This document shows positions 1 through 8,284 of a stretch of DNA of 64,000 bases, one piece after another. Source of the DNA: Streptomyces sp. SAI-127 (GTDB taxonomy: Bacteria; Actinomycetota; Actinomycetes; Streptomycetales; Streptomycetaceae); the NCBI RefSeq assembly GCF_029894425.1, contig NZ_JARXYJ010000001.1, positions 2,294,001 to 2,358,000 on the forward strand. The letters are read 5' to 3'. The notes beneath the pieces were generated by a model. The model saw only the letters and a list, made by a program, of their open reading frames with translations, had not been told where the DNA came from and searched no databases. The position numbers and the translations under genes are program-made. Position 1 is the stretch's first letter, and each line of letters begins with the position of its first letter.

Positions 1-338
1 CGATCGCTCAGCACCAGGCGATTCAGTTCAAGCTGGCCGAGATGGCTACCAAGGTCGAGGCCGCGCATGCGATGATGGTCAACGCGGCACGCAAAAAGGA
101 CTCCGGTGAGCGAAACGACCTTGAGGCAGGGATGGCGAAGTACCTCGCCTCCGAGTACTGCAAGGAGGTCGTGGAGGACGCCTTCCGGATCCACGGCGGC
201 TACGGCTTCTCCAAGGAGTACGAGATCGAGCGCCTCTACCGTGAGGCTCCGATGCTGCTGATCGGTGAAGGTACCGCCGAGATCCAGAAAATGATCATCG
301 GTCGCAGGCTGCTCGAAGAGTATCGGTTCCAGGGCTAG
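1..338 (+). CDS. Acyl-CoA dehydrogenase, C-terminal part (cut by left edge)
   Basis: The frame is already open at base 3, so only about the last 112 residues are present. They carry the C-terminal helix-bundle signatures of acyl-CoA dehydrogenases: an IHGGYGF stretch followed by a LYREA segment, and near the end EGTAEIQKMIIGRRL, the usual flavin/CoA-contacting tail. Such enzymes use FAD to introduce the alpha-beta double bond of an acyl-CoA in fatty-acid or branched-chain catabolism. Substrate and full length cannot be judged. A hairpin just after the stop fits the end of a transcript, so it is probably not cotranscribed with psd. Confidence 0.9.
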   Translation, partial: IAQHQAIQFKLAEMATKVEAAHAMMVNAARKKDSGERNDLEAGMAKYLASEYCKEVVEDAFRIHGGYGFSKEYEIERLYREAPMLLIGEGTAEIQKMIIGRRLLEEYRFQG

Positions 339-348
339 ATGTCCGGAT

Positions 349-385
349 ACGGGGTGTTTTCTTGGAGAAGAAGATCACACCCCGT
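349..385 (+). terminator. Hairpin downstream of acyl-CoA dehydrogenase
   Basis: Nine-base perfect arms (349-357 and 377-385, ACGGGGTGT / ACACCCCGT) enclose a second small stem TTCTT-GGAG-AAGAA (359-372). It lies 11 bp after the stop codon and before psd. No U-tract follows, as is common for actinobacterial terminators. Confidence 0.5.
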
Positions 386-508
386 CAAGTCGGTTCAGCC
401 GCCGACTCGGCTTCCTGGCTTGCCCAGTTGTGGCCCACGACCGGTACGATCCCGGAAAGCCGCCGTCCCCCGTCTAGTGCGCGGCATCATCCGCTACGAA
501 GGTCATCC

Positions 509-1165
509 ATGCCCCACAGCCAAACCTCTGCACCTCGCGACAGCCTGGCAGGCGTACGCCTCGCGCGCGGAGCATCGCCGTGGCTCCTCCCGACCGTCGC
601 CACCGCAGCAGTGAGCCTGGTACGCGCGCGCAAGTCCGGCGCCGCCAAGGCCGTCGCCGTGCCCGCCACCGCGCTGGCGGCGGGCATGCTGTGGTTCTTC
701 CGCGACCCCGAGCGCGAGATCGCCCCGGGCCGGGTCATCTCGCCCGCCGACGGTGTGGTGCAGAGCATCATGCCGTGGAAGGACGGTCGCACCCGGGTCG
801 CGATCTTCATGAGCCCGCTCAACGTCCACGTCAACCGCGCGCCGCTCTCCGGCACGGTGGCCTCGGTCGAGCACATCCCCGGCGGGTTCGTTCCGGCGTT
901 CAACAAGGAGAGCGAGAACAACGAGCGCGTCGTCTGGCACTTCGACACCGAGCTCGGTGACATCGAAATGATCCAGATCGCCGGCGCCGTCGCCCGCCGC
1001 ATCGTTCCCTACCTCCCGCAGGGCACGAAGGTCGAGCAGGGCGACCGCATCGGTCTGATCCGCTTCGGCTCGCGCGTCGACATCTACCTGCCGGAGGGCG
1101 TTGAGGTCGCGGTCGAGGTCGGCCAGAAGACGGTGGCTGGGGTGACTCGCATTGACCGTGATTGA
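509..1165 (+). CDS. psd: Phosphatidylserine decarboxylase (pyruvoyl enzyme)
   Basis: 218-residue proenzyme of the short PSD class; it decarboxylates phosphatidylserine to phosphatidylethanolamine at the membrane. A hydrophobic N-terminal stretch (about residues 25-60) precedes the FRDPER and SPADGVV motifs, then HVNRAP. The self-cleavage site is FGSR near the C-terminus: Gly187-Ser188, where Ser188 would become the pyruvoyl group of the small alpha chain. The ATG at 509 is chosen because GAAGG lies about 7 bases upstream and the protein length fits the family; an in-frame extension to 362 has no support. It overlaps pssA by 14 bp, so the two consecutive steps of PE synthesis are cotranscribed. 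Confidence 0.93.
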   Translation: MPHSQTSAPRDSLAGVRLARGASPWLLPTVATAAVSLVRARKSGAAKAVAVPATALAAGMLWFFRDPEREIAPGRVISPADGVVQSIMPWKDGRTRVAIFMSPLNVHVNRAPLSGTVASVEHIPGGFVPAFNKESENNERVVWHFDTELGDIEMIQIAGAVARRIVPYLPQGTKVEQGDRIGLIRFGSRVDIYLPEGVEVAVEVGQKTVAGVTRIDRD

Positions 1166-2006
1166 TCCCGAGACACAGGCGGGCTGGGTGCCCGACGCCG
1201 ACGAGGTCGACGACGAGGAGGAGATGCCTCTTTCTCTCCGCCTCTCGATAGCGGACACCCTCACCCTCGGCAACGCCACCTGCGGCTTCATGGCGGTGTA
1301 CTTCACCACCACCGGCATCCTGATCCCGCATCTGACCGACAGCCAGGAAACCGGCATGGCGCGCAACAGCGCGGCCACCGCGGTCATCCTGATGCTCTGC
1401 GCCGCGGTCTTCGACCTCTTCGACGGCCTCGTGGCGCGCAAGCTGCGCTCCTCCCCGATGGGCGCCGAGCTGGACAACCTCTCGGACCTGATCAGCTTCG
1501 GTCTCGCACCGGCGTACTTCGTCCTCGTCTACGGCATGGTGGCGGACGACGCGTCCCAGCGGGTGGCGGCGGTGGGCGCCGTCGTGGTGCTGCTGGCGGT
1601 GGTGCTGAGGCTCGCGAGATTCTCCTGTGTGACCGTGAAGGACGGCACCTTCCAGGGCATGCCCTCGCCGTTCGGCGCGCTGACAGTGGTCTCGATCGTG
1701 CTGCTGGAGCTCCCCTTCGTGGCGACGCTCCTGGCGATCCTGGGCACCGCCTGGCTGATGGTGAGCCGGGTCGAGTACCCGAAGCCGCGGGGCCGCCTCG
1801 CGGTCGCGATGCTCTCCTGGATCGTCCTGGGAATGGGCCTGCTCGCGGCCTGGGCGTTCGGCGCCCCGGGCGGCCAGCTCCTCCTCCAGACGGGCTGCGC
1901 CCTCCAACTGGTCATGGGCGCGGTGATCCCCCTGTTCGCCACGGCCCGCCGGGTGAACAACTTCCGCGGCAACCGGCGCGAGGCCCGCGCGGCCCAGCTG
2001 CCGTAA
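1152..2006 (+). CDS. pssA: CDP-diacylglycerol-serine O-phosphatidyltransferase
   Basis: 284-residue multi-pass membrane enzyme of the CDP-alcohol phosphatidyltransferase family; it makes phosphatidylserine, the substrate of the neighbouring Psd. The family signature is complete at residues 88-112: D88, D91-G92, A95-R96, G104, D108 and D112. An acidic N-terminal tail (residues 1-25) is followed by about eight hydrophobic segments. The start is TTG at 1152 or GTG at 1158; both overlap the end of psd and give nearly the same protein. A strong hairpin lies 20 bp beyond the stop, closing the psd-pssA operon. Confidence 0.93.
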   Translation: MTVIDPETQAGWVPDADEVDDEEEMPLSLRLSIADTLTLGNATCGFMAVYFTTTGILIPHLTDSQETGMARNSAATAVILMLCAAVFDLFDGLVARKLRSSPMGAELDNLSDLISFGLAPAYFVLVYGMVADDASQRVAAVGAVVVLLAVVLRLARFSCVTVKDGTFQGMPSPFGALTVVSIVLLELPFVATLLAILGTAWLMVSRVEYPKPRGRLAVAMLSWIVLGMGLLAAWAFGAPGGQLLLQTGCALQLVMGAVIPLFATARRVNNFRGNRREARAAQLP

Positions 2007-2025
2007 GTCTTTGCCGTCGCACTTC

Positions 2026-2059
2026 CGAGGGCCCGAACCGACACCGGTTCGGGCCCTCG
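2026..2059. terminator. Bidirectional terminator between pssA and livK
   Basis: Perfect 15-bp stem (2026-2040 with 2045-2059) with a 4-base ACAC loop, midway between two convergent genes whose stops are at 2006 and 2075. It can serve both strands. Confidence 0.85.
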
Positions 2060-2074
2060 CTGTTGCGCCGAGTC

Positions 2075-3343
2075 TCACGCCCCCGGTGTGTACCCCTTCG
2101 CCACGTCGGACGCCCCCGCCTCCCGTACGACCTTCATGCCGCCCGTCACGCTCTTGTCCGGCTGGAGGATCACGCTCTCGCGGGAGGACGGGGCCTTGGG
2201 GTCGGTGAAGTTCTGGGCGATACCGAAGCCGACGTCGTAGGAGTCGATCGACAGCAGGGCCTTGTCGACGCCCTCCCTGGTGAGGTCCTTGTTCGCGCAG
2301 GCCTTCTTCAGTGCCTCGCCGAAGGCCGACACCGCGGTCCAGCCGGCGACGATGCCGTTGTCCAGGGCGTCGCCCGGGTAGGCGGCCTTGTAGTCGGCCA
2401 CGAGCTTCTTCGCCTCCGGGGTGTCCGCGCCGATGGGCAGCGAGGGCGAGGCCACGTAGTAGCTCTTCATCAGGGCCGGGCCTGCCTGGGTGGCCAGGAG
2501 CTGCGGCGCGAAGGCCGAGTTGTTGCCGATGATCGGTACGGCGAAGCCGCTCGCCGCCGCCACCCCCACCAGCGAGGCCGCCTGCCGCGGGCCCGCGCTG
2601 ATCACGATCGCCTTGACGCCGGCCTGTTTGAGGGCGGTGACCTGGGCGGTCATGTCGTTGTCGGTCGGCTTGATCTTCTGCTCGACGACGGTGAGCCCGG
2701 CCTCCTTCGCGATGTGCTGGGAGCCGACCAGGGCGCTCTCGCCGTAATCGCCCTCGAAGTACACATGGCCGATCCTGTCCCCCTTCTTCACCCCTTTCTC
2801 CTTGATCAGGAAGTCCACCGCGTTGATCGTCTCGATGTCGTAGGTGGATCCGATGACCCGGATGTACGGGCTGCCGAGCAGCGCGGCCGACCAGGCCTGC
2901 GGGAGCACCAGCCCCTTGTCCTGGCCGTCGATCCGCTGCTTGACCGCGGCGACGAACGGCGAGCCGATGAACTGTGCGAAGCCGAGCACCTTCGGCTCCA
3001 GCTCGGTGTAGCCGGAGACGGCCTTCTGCGGGTCGTAGCCGTGGTCGCGGACCGAGAGGGCCACCTTGTAGCCGCAGACGCCGCCGGCGGCGTTCAGCTG
3101 CTTCACGTACAGCTGCTGGGCCTGGGTGACGCTCTTGCCGAGAGTCGCGTAGACCCCGGTCATGTCGGTGAGCGCGCCGAGCGTGATCGTCTTCCCGGAG
3201 ATACCCTCCCCGGTCCTGACCCCGCCGGCCGACTTGTCACCGTCCCCGCCGTCGGAGTCCTTGGCCTTGGAACTGCATCCGGCCAGCACCAGCAGTGCGG
3301 CGAGCGCGCCCGCGGCGGCCCTGGCGGCGTACCTCGTAGTCAT
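2075..3343 (-). CDS. livK: Branched-chain amino-acid ABC transporter, substrate-binding lipoprotein
   Basis: 422 residues. The signal peptide ends in a lipobox (LVLAGC, Cys23), so the mature protein is lipid-anchored outside the membrane. It is followed by a Ser/Gly/Asp-rich linker and a type-I periplasmic-binding fold: TLGALTDMTGVYATLG near the N-terminus and a central HVYFEGDYGESA segment, as in LivJ/LivK-type proteins. Its ATG overlaps the stop of livM by 4 bp (ATGA), with GGGGAGG as ribosome site. It is the last gene of a five-gene liv operon. The true ligand (branched-chain amino acid, amide or related compound) cannot be read from sequence. Confidence 0.9.
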   Translation of the reverse strand: MTTRYAARAAAGALAALLVLAGCSSKAKDSDGGDGDKSAGGVRTGEGISGKTITLGALTDMTGVYATLGKSVTQAQQLYVKQLNAAGGVCGYKVALSVRDHGYDPQKAVSGYTELEPKVLGFAQFIGSPFVAAVKQRIDGQDKGLVLPQAWSAALLGSPYIRVIGSTYDIETINAVDFLIKEKGVKKGDRIGHVYFEGDYGESALVGSQHIAKEAGLTVVEQKIKPTDNDMTAQVTALKQAGVKAIVISAGPRQAASLVGVAAASGFAVPIIGNNSAFAPQLLATQAGPALMKSYYVASPSLPIGADTPEAKKLVADYKAAYPGDALDNGIVAGWTAVSAFGEALKKACANKDLTREGVDKALLSIDSYDVGFGIAQNFTDPKAPSSRESVILQPDKSVTGGMKVVREAGASDVAKGYTPGA

Positions 3344-4437
3344 CGTTCCTCCCCTGGATGGATCTCCCCTGAACGGGGTCTGACGTGACGCCGGGCGGCC
3401 GCCCCGACCAGGCCGCCCGGCAGGAACAGCACCACCAGCACGACGGCGGCGCCGTAGAGGTACCGGGATGCCTCGCCCGGTGCGATCCCGCCCGTGCCGG
3501 GGGCGGAGACAAGAGGCAGCGCGTCGCTGTAGCGGGTCAGCAGCTGCGGCAGCAGGGACACGAACACGGCACCCGCCACCGCCCCGGAGACCGAACCGAG
3601 CCCGCCGATGACGATCATCGCGAGGTACTCGAGCGAGAGCGTGATGCCGAAGTAGTCGGGCACCGTCCGCTGGAAGACCAGCGCGAGCAGTACGCCCGCG
3701 AGACCCGCGTACATCGACGACAGCACGAAGACCGCGGCCCGGTGCCGGGCGACCGGCACGCCCAGCACACCGGCGGCGATGCGGTGGTCGCGGATCGCGT
3801 TCATGGCCCGGCCCGGACGGCCACGCAGCACTCCGCGCGCGAACAGCGCGCCGACCGCCAGCAGGACCAGACCCGCGTACCAGAGCTTCTCCGCCGACCC
3901 GAACGGCACGGCGGCGACGAGGAGTTCGCGGTCGTCGAAGGTGAGTCCGAACAGGCTCAGCGGCGGTACGTCACGGCCGTTGGCGCCGCCGGTCAGGTCG
4001 TGGGCGTTGAACATCACGTGCTGGCCGATGAAGACGAGCGCGAGTGTGGCGATGCCCAGGTAAGCGCCGCTGAGGCGGCCCGAGATGGGGCTGAACAGCC
4101 CGCCCGCGACGCCCGCGACCAGCACCGCGAGCACCGCCGCGAGCCAGGTCGGCAGCCCGAGCCCGGTCAGCCCGTCGCCGCCGTCCGCCGCGAACACGCA
4201 GTAGCCGTAGGCGCCGACGGCGAGGAAGAAGGCGTGCCCCATGGAGAGCTGCCCGGTCGCCCCGGTGAGGAGGTTGATGCCGATCGCGCCGATCGCGGCG
4301 GCCATCGCGAACAGGCCCGCCTGGAGCCAGAACCGGTCCAGGTAGAAGGGCAGGGCCAGCAGGAGCACTCCCCCGGCGGCCCAGAGGTACGTACGGGAGC
4401 GGACCAGCCGCAACGGCTTCACCAGGACCTCAGACAC
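3340..4437 (-). CDS. livM: Branched-chain amino-acid ABC transporter permease LivM
   Basis: 365 residues with about nine predicted membrane helices, including the family segment GINLLTGATGQLSMGHAFF and the EAA-like loop GRAMNAIRDHRIAAGVLGV that docks on the ATPases. IGGLGSVSGAVAGA is also typical of LivM. It pairs with LivH to form the pore. It overlaps livH by 8 bp upstream and livK by 4 bp downstream. The GTG start has an AAGGAG site 5-8 bases upstream. Confidence 0.92.
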   Translation of the reverse strand: MSEVLVKPLRLVRSRTYLWAAGGVLLLALPFYLDRFWLQAGLFAMAAAIGAIGINLLTGATGQLSMGHAFFLAVGAYGYCVFAADGGDGLTGLGLPTWLAAVLAVLVAGVAGGLFSPISGRLSGAYLGIATLALVFIGQHVMFNAHDLTGGANGRDVPPLSLFGLTFDDRELLVAAVPFGSAEKLWYAGLVLLAVGALFARGVLRGRPGRAMNAIRDHRIAAGVLGVPVARHRAAVFVLSSMYAGLAGVLLALVFQRTVPDYFGITLSLEYLAMIVIGGLGSVSGAVAGAVFVSLLPQLLTRYSDALPLVSAPGTGGIAPGEASRYLYGAAVVLVVLFLPGGLVGAAARRHVRPRSGEIHPGEER

Positions 4438-5320
4438 GGGCGAGCTCCTTCGTGCCGAACAGCCCCGCGGGCCGTATGAGCAGGATCGCGACCATCACGA
4501 GGTAGGGCGCGAGGTCTCCCAGCCCCCGCCCCAGGAAGGTCAGATCGCTCTGGTAGCCGGTCGCGAGGGACTCCGTGACGCCGACCAGCAGCCCGCCCAC
4601 CAGCGCGCCCGTCGTCGAGTCAAGGCCGCCGAGGATGGCCGCGGGGAACGCCTTCAGCGCGGCCAGTGAGGTCGCCCGCTCCAGACCCGGCGTCGGGAAC
4701 ACGGTCAGGAACAGGGCGGCCACGGCGGCGAGTCCGCCCGCCACCGCCCACGCACCCATCGACACCCGCCCGAGCCGGACCCCCATCAGCGCGGCCGTCT
4801 CCGCGCTCTCCGCCGCCGCCCGCATCGCCACGCCCCACGACGTGTACCGGAAGGCCAGCAGGAACGCCGTGATGAGCAGCGCGGCGGCCACGAACGCGGC
4901 GATCCGGGTGTGGGCCAGCGAGATCGGCCCGAGCCTCAGCACGGCGTCGCCCCACGGGTCGCCGAGCGTCAGCACATCCGTGCCGATACGGCGGGTCAGC
5001 TCGGTGGTGAGCAGGATGTCGACGCCGATGGTGACGATGGCAAGGACGCTGTGGTCGGTGCCCCGGTACCGCCGCATCACCAGGAACTCCACGGCGGCCC
5101 CGACCAGCGCGGCACCCGCGATCCCGGCGAGCAGCGCGGGCCAGAAACCGATGTCGTCGTGGAGGACCGCGGTGACGTATCCGCCCGCCAGCAGCAGCGA
5201 GGCGTGGGCGAAGTTGACGACCTCGGTGGCCCGGAAGATCACCACGAAGCCGAGCGCGATGAGCGCGTACACCGACCCCAGCGAGAGGCCGTTCAGCAGG
5301 ATCTCGGCGAAGGTGCTCAT
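4430..5320 (-). CDS. livH: Branched-chain amino-acid ABC transporter permease LivH
   Basis: 296 residues with about eight membrane helices. LivH features are the N-terminal NGLSLGSVYALIALGFVVIF, the NFAHAS motif, and GVAMRAAAESAETAALMGV, the coupling loop to the ATPase. ILGGLDSTTGALVGG lies in the C-terminal half. The start codon overlaps the stop of livG by 4 bp, consistent with translational coupling. Confidence 0.92.
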   Translation of the reverse strand: MSTFAEILLNGLSLGSVYALIALGFVVIFRATEVVNFAHASLLLAGGYVTAVLHDDIGFWPALLAGIAGAALVGAAVEFLVMRRYRGTDHSVLAIVTIGVDILLTTELTRRIGTDVLTLGDPWGDAVLRLGPISLAHTRIAAFVAAALLITAFLLAFRYTSWGVAMRAAAESAETAALMGVRLGRVSMGAWAVAGGLAAVAALFLTVFPTPGLERATSLAALKAFPAAILGGLDSTTGALVGGLLVGVTESLATGYQSDLTFLGRGLGDLAPYLVMVAILLIRPAGLFGTKELARV

Positions 5321-6081
5321 GACGCGGCCCCCAAGTACGCCTGTACGACAGCCGGATCGTTCTGTACGTCGGCGGGGGCCCCGTCGGCGATCCGGCGCCC
5401 GAAGTCCAGTACGGTCACCGCGTCCGCGAGCCGCATCACCACCCCCATGTCGTGTTCCACCAGCACGATCGAGATGCCGAGTGAGTCGCGGACACCCGCG
5501 ATCACGGCGGCTGTCCGGCGTCGTTCGTCGGCGGTCATCCCGGCGACCGGCTCGTCGAGGAGCAGCAGGCGCGGTTCCATGCAGAGCGCGCGGGCGAGTT
5601 CGGCGAGCTTCTGCTGTCCGTACGGGAGGGAGCCCGCGGGCCGTGACAGGCAGTCCGCGATGCCGACGAACTCGGCGATCTCCCGGACGCGTTCGCGGTG
5701 CAGCCGGTCTTCGCGGACCGCCGACGGCAGCCGGAGTCCCGCGGCGAGGAAGCCGGTCCGGGTGAGCCGGTGGCGGCCCAGGAGCAGACAGTCCTCGACC
5801 GAGGCCCGGGGCGGCAGCGCGAGGTTCTGGAAGATGCGGGCGACGCCGAGGGCGGCGATGCGGTGCGAGGGCATGCCGGTCAGCTCGTGCGCGCCGAAGC
5901 GGACGCTGCCCGCGGTGGCCCGGTAGACGCCGGACAGGACGTTGAAGCAGGTGGACTTTCCGGCGCCGTTGGGTCCGATGAGGGCGTGGACGGTGCCGGG
6001 GCGCACGGTGAAGCCGACGTCGTCGAGGGCGGTGAGTCCGGCGAAACGGACGGTCAGCCCCCGGACTTCCAGGGAGTCCAT
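5317..6081 (-). CDS. livG: Branched-chain amino-acid ABC transporter ATP-binding protein LivG
   Basis: About 254 residues: Walker A GPNGAGKST, Q-loop region, a LPYGQQKL signature in place of LSGGQ (usual for LivG), Walker B LLLLDEP, and the LVEHDMGVVM switch histidine. Three in-frame starts compete: GTG 6099, GTG 6090 and ATG 6081. ATG 6081 is preferred because AAGGGG lies about 8-9 bases upstream; GTG 6090 would give a 4-bp GTGA overlap with livF but leaves no room for a ribosome site. It is one of two ATPases of the liv system. Confidence 0.9.
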   Translation of the reverse strand: MDSLEVRGLTVRFAGLTALDDVGFTVRPGTVHALIGPNGAGKSTCFNVLSGVYRATAGSVRFGAHELTGMPSHRIAALGVARIFQNLALPPRASVEDCLLLGRHRLTRTGFLAAGLRLPSAVREDRLHRERVREIAEFVGIADCLSRPAGSLPYGQQKLAELARALCMEPRLLLLDEPVAGMTADERRRTAAVIAGVRDSLGISIVLVEHDMGVVMRLADAVTVLDFGRRIADGAPADVQNDPAVVQAYLGAAS

Positions 6082-6086
6082 CGCCG

Positions 6087-6881
6087 TCACCCCTTCCACC
6101 GGGTCAGGGTCCGGTCCGTCGCCTGTTCCGCGTCGGCCGCCGCGTCCTCGTCGACCACACCGAGGTAGCGGCGGCGCACCTCGTCGGAGGCGGACAGCTC
6201 CGCGGCCGGGCCCGACAGGGTGACCTCGCCGACTTCGAGGACGTACGCGCGCGTGGCGAGCCGCAGGGCGAGGGCCGCGTTCTGTTCGACGAGGAGGACC
6301 GAGGTGCCCTGGGTGTTGATCTCCCGGACGGTGTCGGCGATCCGCCGGGCCATGAGCGGGGCGAGGCCGAGGGAGGGTTCGTCGAGGAGCAGCACGCGCG
6401 GGCCGGCCATCAGGGCGCGGGCGACCGCGAGCATCTGTTGTTCGCCGCCGGAGAGGAGTCCGGCGCGCTGGCCCGCGCGTTCGGCGAGCACGGGGAACAG
6501 TTCGTGGACGCGGTCCAGGGCCGCGGACCGGCCGGATCCGGTGCCACCGAGGGCGCCCGCGCGCAGGTTGTCGGCGACCGTCATGCGCGCGAACACCCGT
6601 CGCCCCTCGGGTACCTGGCAGACCCCGGCGGCGACCACCCGGTCGGGGCTCAGCCCGTCGAGGCGGCGGCCGTCCAGGGTGACCGTGCCGTCGGTGACCG
6701 TGCCGCCGTGGAAGGAGAGGGTCCTGCTGATCGCGCGCAGGAGGGTGGACTTGCCCGCGCCATTGGCGCCGAGCACCGTCACCACGGCTCCCTCGGGCAC
6801 CTCGAGGGACACCCGGCGCAGGGCCCGCACGGGGCCGTATCCGACCGACAGGTCGTGGACGACCAGTCCGGATCCGGTCAT
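6087..6881 (-). CDS. livF: Branched-chain amino-acid ABC transporter ATP-binding protein LivF
   Basis: 264 residues with Walker A GANGAGKST, signature LSGGEQQM, Walker B VLLLDEPSLGL (the LivF variant with GLAP after it), and LLVEQNAALAL. The ATG at 6881 is chosen for its AAGGGGGAG site; an upstream in-frame extension to 7007 would run into the regulatory intergenic region. First gene of the liv operon, divergent from the PucR-like regulator at 7061 across about 180 bp that contains a perfect palindrome. Confidence 0.92.
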   Translation of the reverse strand: MTGSGLVVHDLSVGYGPVRALRRVSLEVPEGAVVTVLGANGAGKSTLLRAISRTLSFHGGTVTDGTVTLDGRRLDGLSPDRVVAAGVCQVPEGRRVFARMTVADNLRAGALGGTGSGRSAALDRVHELFPVLAERAGQRAGLLSGGEQQMLAVARALMAGPRVLLLDEPSLGLAPLMARRIADTVREINTQGTSVLLVEQNAALALRLATRAYVLEVGEVTLSGPAAELSASDEVRRRYLGVVDEDAAADAEQATDRTLTRWKG

Positions 6882-6990
6882 GGACTCCCCCTTGTCGCTC
6901 TCGGTGTGGCGCTCACCCCAGCACCGCCGCGGGCGTCCGTCCACGGCCCGCGGCACAATCGCTGCGGGTGCCCAGCGGGCCGGTGCCGTC

Positions 6991-7008
6991 GTTGTGCGTC
7001 TGCACAAC
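6991..7008. promoter_or_regulatory. Palindromic operator candidate between livF and its regulator
   Basis: GTTGTGC-GTCT-GCACAAC: perfect 7-bp arms with a 4-base spacer. It sits 110 bp from the livF start and 53 bp from the regulator start, so one bound dimer could act on both divergent promoters. Binding by the adjacent regulator is inferred from position. Confidence 0.6.
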
Positions 7009-7060
7009 AGTGCGTGTCAGGGGCCTGTGCGCGGCCGGGTCCCGGTGGCATCCTCCGGCC

Positions 7061-8257
7061 ATGGGAGGGCTACGGCCGCGGACCGGTCATGACTGGAAGC
7101 TGCTCGCGGAGTCCTGCACGGCTCTGCTGGAACGGGTGCCGGAGCTCGTCGACGAGCACCTGCGCCAACTCACCGAACACTCCACCGTCTACGGCCAGGT
7201 GCTGCCGTACGACCAGCAGTGGCGGGAGGCCGAGGAGGCGATGCGGATCGGCATCGAGACGATCTCCGCGCCCCGGGACTCCCCGCGCCGCGATCTGGAG
7301 TACGCCGAGGACGCGGGCCGGCGCCGGGCCCATCAGGGGCTGCCGCTGGACCTTCTGGTGCACGCCTACCGGAACGCCGGTTACCTGGTGTGGGACGCGC
7401 TCGTGGAGGGGACCGCCGGTCGGGAGCCGGAGCGGCTCGCGGCCCTGATGCGGTCGACGACGATGGTGTGGTCGGCGGTGGACGCGCAGGCGCAGGCGGC
7501 GTCGGAGGCGTACCGGGCCACCGAGGCGGAGCTCAGGCGGCGTACGGACGAACAGCTGCAGGCACTCCTCGACGCCCTGCTGGAGGGGCAGGCGACGCCC
7601 GGGCTCGCGGCGCGGGCGGCGGCGGGCCTCGATCTTCCGGAGCACGGGCCGTACGCCGTGGTGGTGCTGCGGGCCGAGCGACGGGAGGCGGCCGAGCGGC
7701 CGGTGCGGGGCGCCGGGTTCCGGTTCATCTGGCGGATGCGGGCCGACAGCGAGGTGGCGGTCGTGGCTCTCGCGCCCGGGCAGGGCCTGGACGGAGTGGC
7801 GCGTGCGCTGGACGGGCGGTGCGCGGGGCCGGGCGGGATCAGTCCTGTGGTCCCCGGACTCGCCGAGCTGGGTCGGGCCCGGCGGCTCGCCGAGCTGGCT
7901 CTGCGCACCTGTCTGCCGGACGCCACCGCGGTCGTACGCCTTGATCAGCGGATGCCGACCGCGCTGGTGGTGAGCCAGCCGGAGCTGGCCGACCGGCTGG
8001 TGTCGGACGTGTTCGGCGCGCTCCTGGAGCTGGAGCCCGCCGACCGGGCCGTACTGCTGGAGACCCTCGATGTGTGGCTGGTGTGCGAGGGCTCGGCGGG
8101 GCGGGCCGCCGGGCGGCTGTACTGCCACCGCAACACGGTCTTCAACCGGCTGCGGCGGCTCGAGCAGCTCACGTCGCGTTCGCTGGCCCGGCCCCGGGAC
8201 CTGATCGAGATGACGCTGGCGCTGGACGCGTACCGGCTGTCGGGGCCGCGTCAGTGA
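7061..8257 (+). CDS. PucR/CdaR-type transcriptional regulator
   Basis: 398 residues. The N-terminal two thirds form a helical sensor region, followed by a degenerate GGDEF-like segment. The C-terminus holds the helix-turn-helix with the family core RLYCHRNTVFNRLRRLEQL followed by DLIEMTLALDAYRL. These regulators usually respond to a metabolite and act on the adjacent catabolic or transport genes. It is divergent from the liv operon and is the obvious candidate to control it through the palindrome at 6991. The ATG at 7061 is selected because the conserved region starts soon after it; the ribosome site is weak. Confidence 0.87.
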   Translation: MGGLRPRTGHDWKLLAESCTALLERVPELVDEHLRQLTEHSTVYGQVLPYDQQWREAEEAMRIGIETISAPRDSPRRDLEYAEDAGRRRAHQGLPLDLLVHAYRNAGYLVWDALVEGTAGREPERLAALMRSTTMVWSAVDAQAQAASEAYRATEAELRRRTDEQLQALLDALLEGQATPGLAARAAAGLDLPEHGPYAVVVLRAERREAAERPVRGAGFRFIWRMRADSEVAVVALAPGQGLDGVARALDGRCAGPGGISPVVPGLAELGRARRLAELALRTCLPDATAVVRLDQRMPTALVVSQPELADRLVSDVFGALLELEPADRAVLLETLDVWLVCEGSAGRAAGRLYCHRNTVFNRLRRLEQLTSRSLARPRDLIEMTLALDAYRLSGPRQ

Positions 8258-8284
8258 CCTGGGGGGCGGGACGGATGGTTCGGG

